The notes beneath the pieces are model-generated. The model searched no databases and was not told the origin of the DNA. It saw nothing but the letters and a program-made list of their open reading frames with translations. From Thioalbus denitrificans (GTDB taxonomy: Bacteria; Pseudomonadota; Gammaproteobacteria; DSM-26407): DNA of 61,196 nt. The stretch spans positions 1-61,196 of the forward strand of contig NZ_QPJY01000017.1 in NCBI RefSeq assembly GCF_003337735.1. Direction: 5' to 3'. A program made the position numbers and the translations under genes. Of this stretch, positions 1-11,782 are shown piece by piece; position 1 is the stretch's first letter; the number at the start of each line of letters is the position of its first letter.

Positions 1-95
1 ACACGGAACACGGAACACGGAACACGGAACACGGAACACGGAACACGGAACACGGAACACGGAACACGGAACACGGAACACGGAACACGGAACAC
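1..95. repeat. 7-bp tandem repeat (ACACGGA)n
   Basis: Thirteen perfect head-to-tail copies of ACACGGA plus four bases run from the window edge to base 95, and may continue outside. The array lies just beyond the mutS stop codon, so it is intergenic. There is no spacer, so it is not a CRISPR. It resembles the other short-period intergenic repeats in this window. Confidence 0.95.
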
Positions 96-102
96 CCGGG
101 CC

Positions 103-2682
103 TCACTCCCTGTCCACCATCCCCTTCAGACGGTAGAGCGTCTCCAGCGCCTCGCGCGGGCTGAGCGCGTCGGGCTCCACTGTACGCAGGGCCTCCAGGG
201 CGGGGTGGGGCGGCGCGGCGGGGAAGAGGTCGGCCTGCCGCGGGGCCGAGGCCGCCACCGGGTGACCGTGCTCCCGGTTCTGGTCCTCCAGTTCCCGCAG
301 CTTCTCCCGCGCCTGGCCGATGACCTCCCGGGGTACGCCGGCCAGCTGGGCCACCTGCAGGCCGTAGCTCTGGTTCGCCGGCCCCTCTTTCACTGCGTGC
401 AGGAAGACGATTCCCTCGCCGTGCTCCACCGCGTCCAGGTGCACATTGACCACGCCCTCGTACTGTTCGGGCAGGGCGGTCAGCTCGAAGTAGTGGGTGG
501 CGAACAGGGTGAAGGCGCGCAGCCGGCTCGCCAGCCAGGCGGCGCTGGACCAGGCCAGGGAGAGCCCGTCGAAGGTGCTGGTGCCCCGACCCACCTCGTC
601 CATCAGCACCAGGCTCTCGGCGGTGGCGTTGTGGAGGATGTTGGCCGTCTCGGTCATCTCCACCATGAAGGTGGAACGTCCGCCGGCGAGATCGTCGGAA
701 GCGCCGATGCGGGTGAAGATGCGGTCGATGGGGCCGATTCGCGCGCGCCGGGCCGGCACGAAGGCGCCGGTGTGGGCAAGCAGGGCGGTGAGGGCGATCT
801 GGCGCATGTAGGTGGACTTGCCGCCCATGTTGGGGCCGGTGATGACGAGCATGCGCCGGGTCTCGTCGAGGTGCACGTCGTTGGGCACGAAGGGGGCTTC
901 CAGCACCTGTTCCACCACCGGGTGGCGCCCCGCCTCGACGACGATCCCCGGTTCGTCCACCAGCTCCGGCGGCACCAGGTCCTGGGCGGCGGCCCGTGCG
1001 GCCAGGTTGGCCAGCACATCCAGCTCCGCCAGCGCCGCGGCGGTGGACTGCAGCCGCGGAAGCTCCGCGGCGAGGCAGTCCAGCAACTCCTCGTAGAGGG
1101 CCTTCTCCCGCGCCAGCGCCCGCTCCCGGCTGGAGAGCACCTTGTCCTCGAAGCCCTTGAGCTCCGGGGTGATGTAGCGTTCCACGTTCTTCAGGGTCTG
1201 GCGCCGGGTGTACTCGGTGGGCGCCTTGGCGGCCTGGCTGCGGCTGATTTCGATGTAGTAGCCGTGCACCCGGTTGTAGCCGAACCTGAGGGTGGGGATA
1301 CCGGTACGCTCCCGTTCCCGCAGCTCCATCTCCAGCAGGCGGTCGCCGGCGTCCTCGCTCAGGCCGCGCAGCTCGTCGAGCTCCTCGTCGTAGCCCGGGG
1401 CGATCACCCCGCCATCGCGCACCAGCACCGGCGGGGTCTCCACCAGGGCGCGGCAGAGGCGCTCATGCAGCGCCGGCAGGGGCGCGGTCTCGCCGGCGAG
1501 CTCCGCCAGCCGGGGGGAGTCCAGCCCGGCCAGGGCCGTATTCAGCCCGGGCAGCATGCCCAGCGCCAGGCGCAGCTGGCCGAGATCCCGTGGCCGCGCC
1601 GAGCGCAGGGCCACCCGCGCCAGAATCCGCTCCACGTCGCCGATGCCCCGCAGCAGCGGGGCGATCCCCTCGTGGCGGTGCTCCTCGAGCAGGGTGCCGA
1701 CGGCGTGCTGGCGCAGGCGCAGCGTGGTGCGGTCGCGCAGCGGGCGCTGCAGCCAGCGGGCCAGCAGCCGCGAGCCCATGGGGGTGGCGGTCTGGTCCAG
1801 CACTGCCAGCAGGGTGTGCTCGCGCCCCCCCGAGAGGTTGACCGTGAGCTCCAGGTTGCGGCGGGTGGCCGCGTCGAGAATGACGCTCTCCTCCCGGGAC
1901 TCGGTGCGCAGGGCGCGGATGTGGGGCAGGGCGCTGCGCTGGGTGTCCTTGGCGTACTGCAGCAGACAGCCGGCCGCGCCCACCGCCAGGGGCAGGTGGG
2001 CGCAGCCGAAGGGGTCCAGGTCGCGGGTGCCGAACTGGGCGCAGAGCTCCCGGGTGGCGGTCTGCGGGTCGAAGTACCAGGGCGGCTGGCGGGTGGGGCG
2101 GAAGCGCGGCTCCAGGAAACCGGACTCCAGCTCCTCGTCCACCAGCAGCTCGGCGGGCTGCAGCCGCTCCAGCTCGCCGAGCAGCGCCTCCCGGCCCTCC
2201 ACCTCCAGCACCTGGAAGCGGCCGCTGGTGATGTCCAGGCTCGCCAGGCCGTAGTGCCCGTCGTGGCCGGCCAGCGCCACCAGCAGGTTGTCCCGGCGCT
2301 CCTCCAGCAGGGCCTCGTCGCTGACGGTGCCGGGGGTGACCACGCGCACCACCTGGCGCTCCACCGGCCCCTTGGAGGCGGCGGGATCGCCGATCTGCTC
2401 GCAGATGGCCACCGACTCGCCCAGCCGCACCAGGCGGCCCAGGTAGCTCTCCACCGCGTGCACGGGCACGCCCGCCATGGGAATCGGCGCCCCCGCCGAC
2501 TGGCCCCGGGTGGTCAGGGTGATGTCCAGCAGCTTCGCCACCCGCCGGGCGTCGTCGTAGAACAGCTCGTAGAAATCGCCCATGCGGTAGAACAGCAGCC
2601 GGTGGGGCTGCTCCGCCTTGATGCGCAGGTACTGCTGCATCATCGGCGTGTGGCGGGAGAGGTCCTGGATTGCCTGGGTCAT
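103..2682 (-). CDS. mutS: DNA mismatch repair protein MutS
   Basis: This 859-aa protein is the normal length for MutS, the ATPase that recognises mispairs and recruits MutL. The N-terminal mismatch-binding motif GDFYELF is at about residues 35-41 (F37 and E39 are the stacking and contact residues). The C-terminal ABC-type ATPase has Walker [10 protein letters not shown] near residue 620 and the Walker B/D-loop [13 protein letters not shown]. Near the C-terminus QADLF fits a beta-clamp-binding motif. The start ATG at 2682 gives [19 protein letters not shown], which matches the family N-terminus. It is transcribed away from the next gene. All key residues are present. Confidence 0.97.
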   Translation of the reverse strand: MTQAIQDLSRHTPMMQQYLRIKAEQPHRLLFYRMGDFYELFYDDARRVAKLLDITLTTRGQSAGAPIPMAGVPVHAVESYLGRLVRLGESVAICEQIGDPAASKGPVERQVVRVVTPGTVSDEALLEERRDNLLVALAGHDGHYGLASLDITSGRFQVLEVEGREALLGELERLQPAELLVDEELESGFLEPRFRPTRQPPWYFDPQTATRELCAQFGTRDLDPFGCAHLPLAVGAAGCLLQYAKDTQRSALPHIRALRTESREESVILDAATRRNLELTVNLSGGREHTLLAVLDQTATPMGSRLLARWLQRPLRDRTTLRLRQHAVGTLLEEHRHEGIAPLLRGIGDVERILARVALRSARPRDLGQLRLALGMLPGLNTALAGLDSPRLAELAGETAPLPALHERLCRALVETPPVLVRDGGVIAPGYDEELDELRGLSEDAGDRLLEMELRERERTGIPTLRFGYNRVHGYYIEISRSQAAKAPTEYTRRQTLKNVERYITPELKGFEDKVLSSRERALAREKALYEELLDCLAAELPRLQSTAAALAELDVLANLAARAAAQDLVPPELVDEPGIVVEAGRHPVVEQVLEAPFVPNDVHLDETRRMLVITGPNMGGKSTYMRQIALTALLAHTGAFVPARRARIGPIDRIFTRIGASDDLAGGRSTFMVEMTETANILHNATAESLVLMDEVGRGTSTFDGLSLAWSSAAWLASRLRAFTLFATHYFELTALPEQYEGVVNVHLDAVEHGEGIVFLHAVKEGPANQSYGLQVAQLAGVPREVIGQAREKLRELEDQNREHGHPVAASAPRQADLFPAAPPHPALEALRTVEPDALSPREALETLYRLKGMVDRE

Positions 2683-2778
2683 GGGGGCGCAGTTTAACGG
2701 ATGCGGACCGGGGGGTGGAGTGGGTGGCGAGCAGGAGCGGGGCGGACGACATTGACAGGGCGATTTAATAGACTAAAT

Positions 2779-2787
2779 TGCTATGAT
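2779..2787 (+). promoter_or_regulatory. possible extended -10 promoter for the DUF1326/DUF2182 pair
   Basis: An AT-rich patch in the mutS divergent space contains TGCTATGAT, an extended -10 element. A TTGACA at 2752-2757 lies 24 bp upstream, too far for a standard sigma-70 pair, so this would rest on the extended -10. The leader to the DUF1326 start would be about 125 nt. Confidence 0.35.
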
Positions 2788-2917
2788 ATTAGGGCGTGTC
2801 CCCGCCCCACCCCGCACACCCCTTTCGGCTTCGCGGAGCCTCCTTCTCGGCACAACCCTGTGTCTTCCGCCGATTACCTCTCCACAGGGGTGTCCCGACG
2901 GCATCGAGGAGGAAAAT

Positions 2918-3520
2918 ATGGCGACCTGGAACCTGTCCGGAAACTATGCGGAGACCTGCAGCTGCTCCGTACCCTGCCCCTGCAACTTCCTGAACGCCCC
3001 CACGGAGGAGGACTGCACCGCCTGGGCGGCGTGGCACATCGAGGAGGGCGAATTCGACGGCACGCCGCTCGGCGGCCTCAATGTCGCCCTTGCCCTCAAC
3101 TCGCCCGGCCACATGCTGGAGACCAAGTGGCGGGTGGCCATGTATGTGGATGACCGGGCCGGGGAAGCCCAGCGCGAGGCCCTGCAGCAGATCTTCGGCG
3201 GCGAGGCCGGCGGCCTGTTCGGCGAGCTGAAGGGCTTCATCGGCGAGGTCGCGGGGGTGCGCAGCGCCGCCATCGAGTTCCGCAACGCGGGTGGCGGTCG
3301 CCACTTCAGCATCGAAGGGGCCGGGTCGGCGGACATCGAGCCGGTGGCGGGCGAGGGCGGCCAGGCAGTGCGCATCGACAACGCGCCCCTGTCGCTGTCT
3401 CCCGGTCAGCCGCTCACCGTGGGCAAGGCCGCGGCGGTCAGCCTGAGCGACCACGGCATCACGCTGGGGAAGGCGGGTCTCAACGCCTTTTTCGCTCCCT
3501 TCAGCTACACCTCCGGGTAG
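2918..3520 (+). CDS. DUF1326 domain-containing Cys-rich protein
   Basis: A 200-aa protein with a cluster of cysteines at the N-terminus (C14, C16, C20, C22 in a CxCxxxCxC arrangement, then C33), the hallmark of DUF1326. The biochemical function of the family is unknown; the Cys spacing suggests metal or redox chemistry (inference). The start at 2918 is preferred over the upstream in-frame ATG at 2783 because GAGGAGG lies 5 nt before it and the family similarity begins at MATWNLSG. It is followed after 8 bp by the DUF2182 membrane protein, a pairing I know from other proteobacteria, so they probably form one operon. Confidence 0.85.
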   Translation: MATWNLSGNYAETCSCSVPCPCNFLNAPTEEDCTAWAAWHIEEGEFDGTPLGGLNVALALNSPGHMLETKWRVAMYVDDRAGEAQREALQQIFGGEAGGLFGELKGFIGEVAGVRSAAIEFRNAGGGRHFSIEGAGSADIEPVAGEGGQAVRIDNAPLSLSPGQPLTVGKAAAVSLSDHGITLGKAGLNAFFAPFSYTSG

Positions 3521-3528
3521 GCCGGGCG

Positions 3529-4308
3529 ATGACCGCCACGACGGCCCGGCCATTCGCCGGCGGCTGGGTGGTCTGGATTCCGCTCGCCCTGGTGGTCACT
3601 GCGGCCTGGGCCTACCTGCTGGTCATCGACCGGCAGATGGCCATGACGGAGTGGCTCAGCGGCCTGCCCGTGCTGATGCCGATGAGCAGCAGCTGGAGCA
3701 GCGCGGATGCCGTGCTCATCTTCGCCATGTGGACGGTGATGATGGTGGCGATGATGACCCCGACGCTGGTGCCGCTACTGCTCCTGGTCACGCGGCTCCG
3801 GCCGGGCGGCCGGGGTCGGCTGCTGGTCCGGGTCGGCGCCCTGATCGTCGGCTACAGCATCACCTGGGCGCTGTTCAGCGCCATTGCCACCGGTGTCCAC
3901 TGGGCCCTGCTGCAGGGTGAGGTGATCACCCCCATGCTGGCGGGACGGCGGGTGGAGTTCGCGGCCGTGCTGCTGGTTGCCGCCGGCCTGTTCCAGCTGA
4001 CCCCCCTGAAGAACTACTGCCTGACCCGCTGCCGGTCGCCCCTCGGCCTGGTGATGACCGAATGGCGGCCGGGGCCGGCCGGCGCCCTGCGCCTGGGCTG
4101 GCTGCACGGCCGCCACTGTGTCGGCTGCTGCTGGGCGCTGATGGGGCTGCTGTTCGTGTTCGGTGCCATGAACCTGCTCTGGGTCGCGGCGCTGTCGCTA
4201 CTGGTGCTGGCGGAGAAGGCGCTGGTGCGGGGTCCGTGGCCGAGCCGGGTGCTGGGCGGCCTGCTGATTGCCTGGGGGCTGGGTCTGCTGATCCGCGGCG
4301 TCTATTGA
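3529..4308 (+). CDS. DUF2182 integral membrane protein (predicted metal-binding)
   Basis: A 259-aa polytopic membrane protein with about seven hydrophobic segments. It carries the family signature MWTVMMVAMMTP (residues about 67-78) and the second hallmark HGRHCVGCCWALM near residue 200, with vicinal cysteines in a membrane segment. The family is described only as predicted metal-binding membrane proteins. The gene lies 8 bp after the DUF1326 gene, so the two probably work together, perhaps with the Cys-rich partner delivering or receiving a metal at the membrane. That role is inference. Confidence 0.85.
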   Translation: MTATTARPFAGGWVVWIPLALVVTAAWAYLLVIDRQMAMTEWLSGLPVLMPMSSSWSSADAVLIFAMWTVMMVAMMTPTLVPLLLLVTRLRPGGRGRLLVRVGALIVGYSITWALFSAIATGVHWALLQGEVITPMLAGRRVEFAAVLLVAAGLFQLTPLKNYCLTRCRSPLGLVMTEWRPGPAGALRLGWLHGRHCVGCCWALMGLLFVFGAMNLLWVAALSLLVLAEKALVRGPWPSRVLGGLLIAWGLGLLIRGVY

Positions 4309-4340
4309 AGCGCCTCCGGTGAGTCGGTAACTTGGTCGCC

Positions 4341-4844
4341 ATGAACGGCGAAACCGAACTGGAGTCCCTGGCCCGGCGGGTGGGGCGGACGCTGCTGGAG
4401 CGGGGGCTGATGCTGGCCACCGCCGAGTCCTGCACCGGCGGCTGGGTGGCGCAGGCCGTGACCGCCGTCGACGGCAGCTCGCAGTGGTTCGAGCGCGGCT
4501 TCGTCACCTACAGCAACGCGGCCAAGCAGGAACTGCTGGGGGTGCGGGCGGAGACGCTGGAAGCCCACGGCGCCGTGAGCGAGGCCACCGTGCTGGAGAT
4601 GGCCACCGGGGCCCTGGCCCACAGCCGGGCCCGGGTGGCGCTCTCCATCAGCGGGGTGGCCGGCCCCACGGGCGGCACGCCGGAAAAACCGGTGGGGACG
4701 GTCTGGCACGGCTGGGCGCTGGCGGGGCGGTCGCCCCGGGCGCGCCTGCACCGCTACGACGGCGACCGCACGTCCGTGCGCCGGCAGGCGGTGATCACCG
4801 CCCTGGCGGGGTTGCTGGAGCTGCTGGAGGAGCGGGCGGACTGA
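4341..4844 (+). CDS. pncC: nicotinamide-nucleotide amidase (CinA C-terminal domain family)
   Basis: A 167-aa stand-alone CinA C-terminal domain, the NMN deamidase that converts nicotinamide mononucleotide to nicotinic acid mononucleotide in the pyridine nucleotide cycle. The signature TAESCTGG is at residues 27-34 and SISGVAGPTGGT follows further on. The ATG at 4341 is chosen over an in-frame TTG at 4332, though no strong ribosome binding site is visible. The position next to recA is conserved in gammaproteobacteria, where the gene is often called cinA or ygaD. Confidence 0.92.
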   Translation: MNGETELESLARRVGRTLLERGLMLATAESCTGGWVAQAVTAVDGSSQWFERGFVTYSNAAKQELLGVRAETLEAHGAVSEATVLEMATGALAHSRARVALSISGVAGPTGGTPEKPVGTVWHGWALAGRSPRARLHRYDGDRTSVRRQAVITALAGLLELLEERAD

Positions 4845-4848
4845 CGCC

Positions 4849-5385
4849 ATGCCGTCCGAACCGTCCGCCCGCGAACGCCTTTTCTTCGCCCTCTGGCCCG
4901 GGCCGACGGTGCGGGCGGCCCTGGCCCGGCAGGCGCGGGAGGCCTGTGCCGGCCTGCGGGGGCGCCCGACCCCCGCGGACAACCTCCATGTGACCCTGGC
5001 GTTCCTGGGCGACCTGGACGCCGAGCGGCGCGCCTGCATGGAGGCGGTGGCGGGACGCCTGCCGTTCGAACCCTTCGACCTGGTCCTCGACCGCCTCGAG
5101 TATGTCCCCCGCAACCGCATCCTCTGGCTCGGCGCCGGGGAGCTGCCCATGCCCCTGGCGCGGCTGGCCGGGGGGCTCAACGCCGGCCTGCGCGAGTGCG
5201 GCCACGAACCGGAGCGGCGGCCCTTCCGCGCCCACATCACCCTCATGCGCAAGCTCGACCGGCCGCCCCGGCACCTGGCGCCGGAGCCACTCGCCTGGCA
5301 TGTGGACGGTTTCGCCCTGGTCCGCTCCCGCCTCGCCCCGGAGGGGGCGCACTACGAGGTGGTGGCGCGCTGGCCGGCCGGGTAG
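4849..5385 (+). CDS. thpR: RNA 2',3'-cyclic phosphodiesterase (2H family)
   Basis: A 178-aa member of the 2H phosphoesterase superfamily (also called 2'-5' RNA ligase, LigT). Both catalytic HxTx motifs are present: HVTL at residues 47-50 and HITL at 129-132. Family members hydrolyse 2',3'-cyclic phosphate ends of RNA to 2'-phosphates. It starts 5 bp after pncC and probably shares its transcript. The length is normal and nothing is missing. Confidence 0.92.
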   Translation: MPSEPSARERLFFALWPGPTVRAALARQAREACAGLRGRPTPADNLHVTLAFLGDLDAERRACMEAVAGRLPFEPFDLVLDRLEYVPRNRILWLGAGELPMPLARLAGGLNAGLRECGHEPERRPFRAHITLMRKLDRPPRHLAPEPLAWHVDGFALVRSRLAPEGAHYEVVARWPAG

Positions 5386-5530
5386 CCCACCGGCCCGCAA
5401 ATCCGCTTTTCACCCCCCTTCCCATGCGGCATCCGGGCTAGGAGCCCGTTTCCAGGTATGGGATAATTTTCATTTGGATTTCAGGCAGGCTCCCCGGGGC
5501 CTGCCGCGGACGCCGATCACAGGAGCGACG

Positions 5531-6567
<1,037 letters not shown>

Positions 6568-6571
<4 letters not shown>

Positions 6572-7020
6572 GCGAGCAGGCCGATGTCCGGGCCGCGGCG
6601 CTCCAGCGCCTGGCCCGGCGCGAATATGCCCGCGGCGAGCTGCGCGCGCGGCTGCTCCACGGGGGGCACCCGGCGGCGGCGGTGGACGCCGAGCTGGACG
6701 CCCTGGTCCGGGAGGGGCTGCTGAGCGACGAGCGCTTCTGCGAGGTGTTCATCCGCACCCGCGCCGGCAGCGGCTACGGGCCGCTGCGCATCCGCCAGGA
6801 GCTGAACCAGCGCGGCGTCGACGAGGCGCTGGCCGGGCAGGCGCTCGCGGCGGCGGAGGCCGACTGGGCCGCGCTCGCCGCGGAGGTGCGCCGCCGCCGT
6901 TTCGGGGAGCGGCTTCCCCGCGGCTACCCGGAGTGGGCGAAGCAGGCGCGCTTCCTCCAGTACCGGGGCTTCGGCAGTGAGACGATTCGCGCCGCCCTGG
7001 GCGGCGATGCGGACGATTAG
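6568..7020 (+). CDS. recX: regulatory protein RecX (probable CTG start)
   Basis: RecX binds RecA filaments and modulates their activity. The typical RecX N-terminal helix ([16 protein letters not shown]) is encoded from about 6610, but the only ATG/GTG/TTG in this frame is a GTG at 6682, which would remove that helix. A CTG at 6568-6570 overlaps the recA TGA (CTGA) and gives a 150-aa protein of normal length, so translation is probably coupled to recA termination through this CTG. The later motif [16 protein letters not shown] is characteristic of the C-terminal third. Family call is secure; the start is inference. Confidence 0.88.
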
Positions 7021-7079
7021 GCGCCGGCGACGCACGACACAGAACATCCATAAAGCAAGACCAAGACCGAGGCGGTCCG

Positions 7080-9713
<2,634 letters not shown>

Positions 9714-9776
9714 TGTTTAGATTTCCGGTGGATAAACCTATAAAATAACGCGTTTTTATCGCCCAAGAGGCAGTAC

Positions 9777-11021
9777 ATGGCACTTATTGTTCAGAAGTAC
9801 GGCGGTACCTCGGTGGGCACCATCGAGCGCATCGAGAACGTGGCCGAGAAGGTCAGCCGGACCCGGGACGCGGGCAACAGCGTGGTGGTGGTGGTCTCCG
9901 CCATGAGCGGGGAGACCAACCGGCTGCTCGACCTGGCCCGCGGGATCGACCAGAACCCCACCCAGCGCGAAATGGACGTGCTGGTCTCCACCGGCGAGCA
10001 GGTGACCATCGCGCTTCTCAGCATGGCGCTGACCAAGCGCGGCTGCCCGGCCCGCTCCTACACCGGCGGCCAGGTGAAGATCCTGACCGACAGCGCCCAC
10101 ACCAAGGCGCGCATCCTCGACATCGAGACCGAGCGCATGCGCGCCGACCTCGACGCCGGCCGCGTCCTGGTGGTGGCCGGCTTCCAGGGGGTAGACGAGG
10201 GCGGCAACATCACCACGCTCGGCCGCGGCGGCTCCGACACCACCGCCGTGGCCCTGGCCGCGGCGCTGAAGGCCGACGAGTGCCAGATCTACACCGACGT
10301 GGACGGCGTCTACACCACCGACCCGCGGGTGGTCTCCGAAGCCCGGCGGCTCGATCGCATCACCTTCGAGGAGATGCTGGAGATGGCGAGCCTCGGCTCC
10401 AAGGTGCTGCAGATCCGCTCGGTGGAGTTCGCCGGCAAGTACAACGTCCCCCTGCGCGTGCTGTCGAGCTTCGAAGAGGGCCCCGGCACGCTGATCACCT
10501 ACGAGGAAGAGGACCAGGCTATGGAACAACCCGAAATCTCCGGCATCGCCTTCAACCGGGACGAGGCGAAGCTGACCATCACCGGCGTGCCTGACCGCCC
10601 GGGCGTGGCCTACAAGATCCTGGGCCCCATCGGCGAGAGCAACATCGAGGTGGACATGATCGTCCAGAACGTGGGGGCGGACGACACCACCGACTTCACC
10701 TTCACCGTCCACCGCAACGACTATGAAAAGGCGCTCGGGCTGCTGGAGCGGACCGCCGCCGACCTTGGCGCCCGCTCCGTGAGCGGCGACAAGAAGATCG
10801 CCAAGATCTCCCTCGTGGGCGTGGGCATGCGCTCCCATGCCGGCATCGCCAGCAGGATGTTCGAGTGCCTGGCGAAGGAGGGCATCAACATCCAGATGAT
10901 CTCCACCTCGGAGATCAAGATCTCCGTGGTCATCGACGAGAAGTACCTGGAGCTCGGCGTGCGCGCTCTGCACTCGGGCTTCGGACTGGAAGGGGCGCAG
11001 GAGGAGACCATCTCCTCCTGA
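9777..11021 (+). CDS. lysC: aspartate kinase
   Basis: A 414-aa monofunctional aspartokinase, which phosphorylates aspartate in the first step of lysine, threonine and methionine synthesis. The N-terminal kinase motif KYGGTSVG is at residues 7-14 and the regulatory half contains two ACT domains (starting around [16 protein letters not shown] and [13 protein letters not shown]). The ATG at 9777 has AAGAGGC upstream. The 63 bp between alaS and lysC are too short for a lysine riboswitch. Confidence 0.96.
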   Translation: MALIVQKYGGTSVGTIERIENVAEKVSRTRDAGNSVVVVVSAMSGETNRLLDLARGIDQNPTQREMDVLVSTGEQVTIALLSMALTKRGCPARSYTGGQVKILTDSAHTKARILDIETERMRADLDAGRVLVVAGFQGVDEGGNITTLGRGGSDTTAVALAAALKADECQIYTDVDGVYTTDPRVVSEARRLDRITFEEMLEMASLGSKVLQIRSVEFAGKYNVPLRVLSSFEEGPGTLITYEEEDQAMEQPEISGIAFNRDEAKLTITGVPDRPGVAYKILGPIGESNIEVDMIVQNVGADDTTDFTFTVHRNDYEKALGLLERTAADLGARSVSGDKKIAKISLVGVGMRSHAGIASRMFECLAKEGINIQMISTSEIKISVVIDEKYLELGVRALHSGFGLEGAQEETISS

Positions 11022-11175
11022 CCCGACAACGGGTCCACCCTGCAGGCCAGCCGCGCCAGGGTTCAAGGGGTGGCGCAGCGGGTCCGGCGGGGAGGCCTCA
11101 GCAACAGCCAGGGAAGGACTGAGGAGCTGCAAAAACACAAGCGAAGACGGGTCCCGTACAGGGTTGAAACATTAT

Positions 11176-11205
11176 TGTCAAACATTGTCACAGTCGCTTG
11201 ATATC
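11176..11205 (+). promoter_or_regulatory. possible csrA promoter
   Basis: TTGTCA at 11176-11181 and TGATAT at 11200-11205 are separated by 18 bp in the 258-bp gap before csrA. The leader would be about 68 nt and contains GGA motifs near 11236-11239 and 11259-11263, the latter inside the Shine-Dalgarno region. Such motifs are what CsrA binds, so autoregulation is possible. Confidence 0.35.
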
Positions 11206-11279
11206 CAACCCCAACCCGGGAACCCTGAAGCAGCACCGGAATCATAAAACGACGCAATAGGGAAGTGAGGTGATTGACG

Positions 11280-11474
11280 ATGTTAATTCTGACAAGGCGT
11301 GTCGGTGAAACCCTGATGATTGGCGACGAAGTCACCGTGACGGTGCTCGGGGTCAAGGGCAACCAGGTGCGGATCGGCGTAAACGCTCCCAAGGATGTCT
11401 CCGTTCATCGCGAGGAGATCTACCAGCGTATCCAGCATGAAAAGGAGGGCGAGCCGGACAGCAATGCCGGTTGA
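11280..11474 (+). CDS. csrA: carbon storage regulator CsrA
   Basis: A 64-aa RNA-binding global regulator that represses or activates translation by binding GGA motifs in mRNA leaders. The sequence starts [15 protein letters not shown] and holds the RNA-contacting [10 protein letters not shown] motif around residues 42-51. The ATG at 11280 is chosen over an in-frame TTG 6 nt upstream; GGAAGTGAGG provides the ribosome binding site. It lies between lysC and tRNA-Ser, the conserved order, and is followed by a terminator. Confidence 0.97.
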   Translation: MLILTRRVGETLMIGDEVTVTVLGVKGNQVRIGVNAPKDVSVHREEIYQRIQHEKEGEPDSNAG

Positions 11475-11499
11475 TTCACAGTCCTTTCAGACCCCCTGA

Positions 11500-11534
11500 G
11501 AAGGCCGATCGTGTTCTACACATCGGCCTTCTTT
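11500..11534 (+). terminator. rho-independent terminator after csrA
   Basis: A perfect 10-bp stem (GAAGGCCGAT at 11500-11509 pairing with ATCGGCCTTC at 11522-11531) with a 12-nt loop is followed by a short T-rich tail. It lies 25 bp after the csrA stop. Confidence 0.8.
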
Positions 11535-11559
11535 CATGCTATTCTTCGCGCTCGTTTTT

Positions 11560-11652
11560 GGAGAGGTGGCCGAGAGGCTGAAGGCGCTCCCCTGCTAAGG
11601 GAGTATGGGGTCAAAAGCTCCATCGAGGGTTCGAATCCCTCCCTCTCCGCCA
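11560..11652 (+). tRNA. tRNA-Ser(GCU)
   Basis: A 93-nt class II tRNA. The acceptor stem GGAGAGG (11560-11566) pairs with CCTCTCC (11642-11648), a long variable arm is present, the T arm contains GGTTCGAATCC and CCA is encoded at 11650-11652. The anticodon loop CTGCTAA gives GCT at 11594-11596, reading AGC/AGU. The position after csrA is conserved. Confidence 0.97.
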
Positions 11653-11668
11653 GTATCCCAGGAAGCAG

Positions 11669-11690
11669 ACCGCCCGCAGGCGGTTTTTTT
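11669..11690 (+). terminator. rho-independent terminator after tRNA-Ser
   Basis: ACCGCC (11669-11674) and GGCGGT (11679-11684) form a 6-bp stem with a CGCA loop, followed by a run of seven T residues. It lies 16 bp after the tRNA. Confidence 0.85.
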
Positions 11691-11782
11691 GTGCCTGGAA
11701 TTGACCGGATTCGTTACCGCCGGGAATCCGATCTCCGGATCGTATCTTCCAGGCGGTGTCTTCCGGATGATCGTCCCGGCGC

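Noticed and set aside
1-95. CRISPR array
   Set aside because: The 7-bp units are contiguous with no spacers, and no cas genes are near.
205-2697. Long plus-strand open frame (830 codons) across mutS
   Set aside because: It is the antisense shadow of mutS in high-GC DNA; its translation has no family character.
9714-9776. Lysine riboswitch before lysC
   Set aside because: Only 63 bp separate alaS and lysC, far too short for the aptamer.
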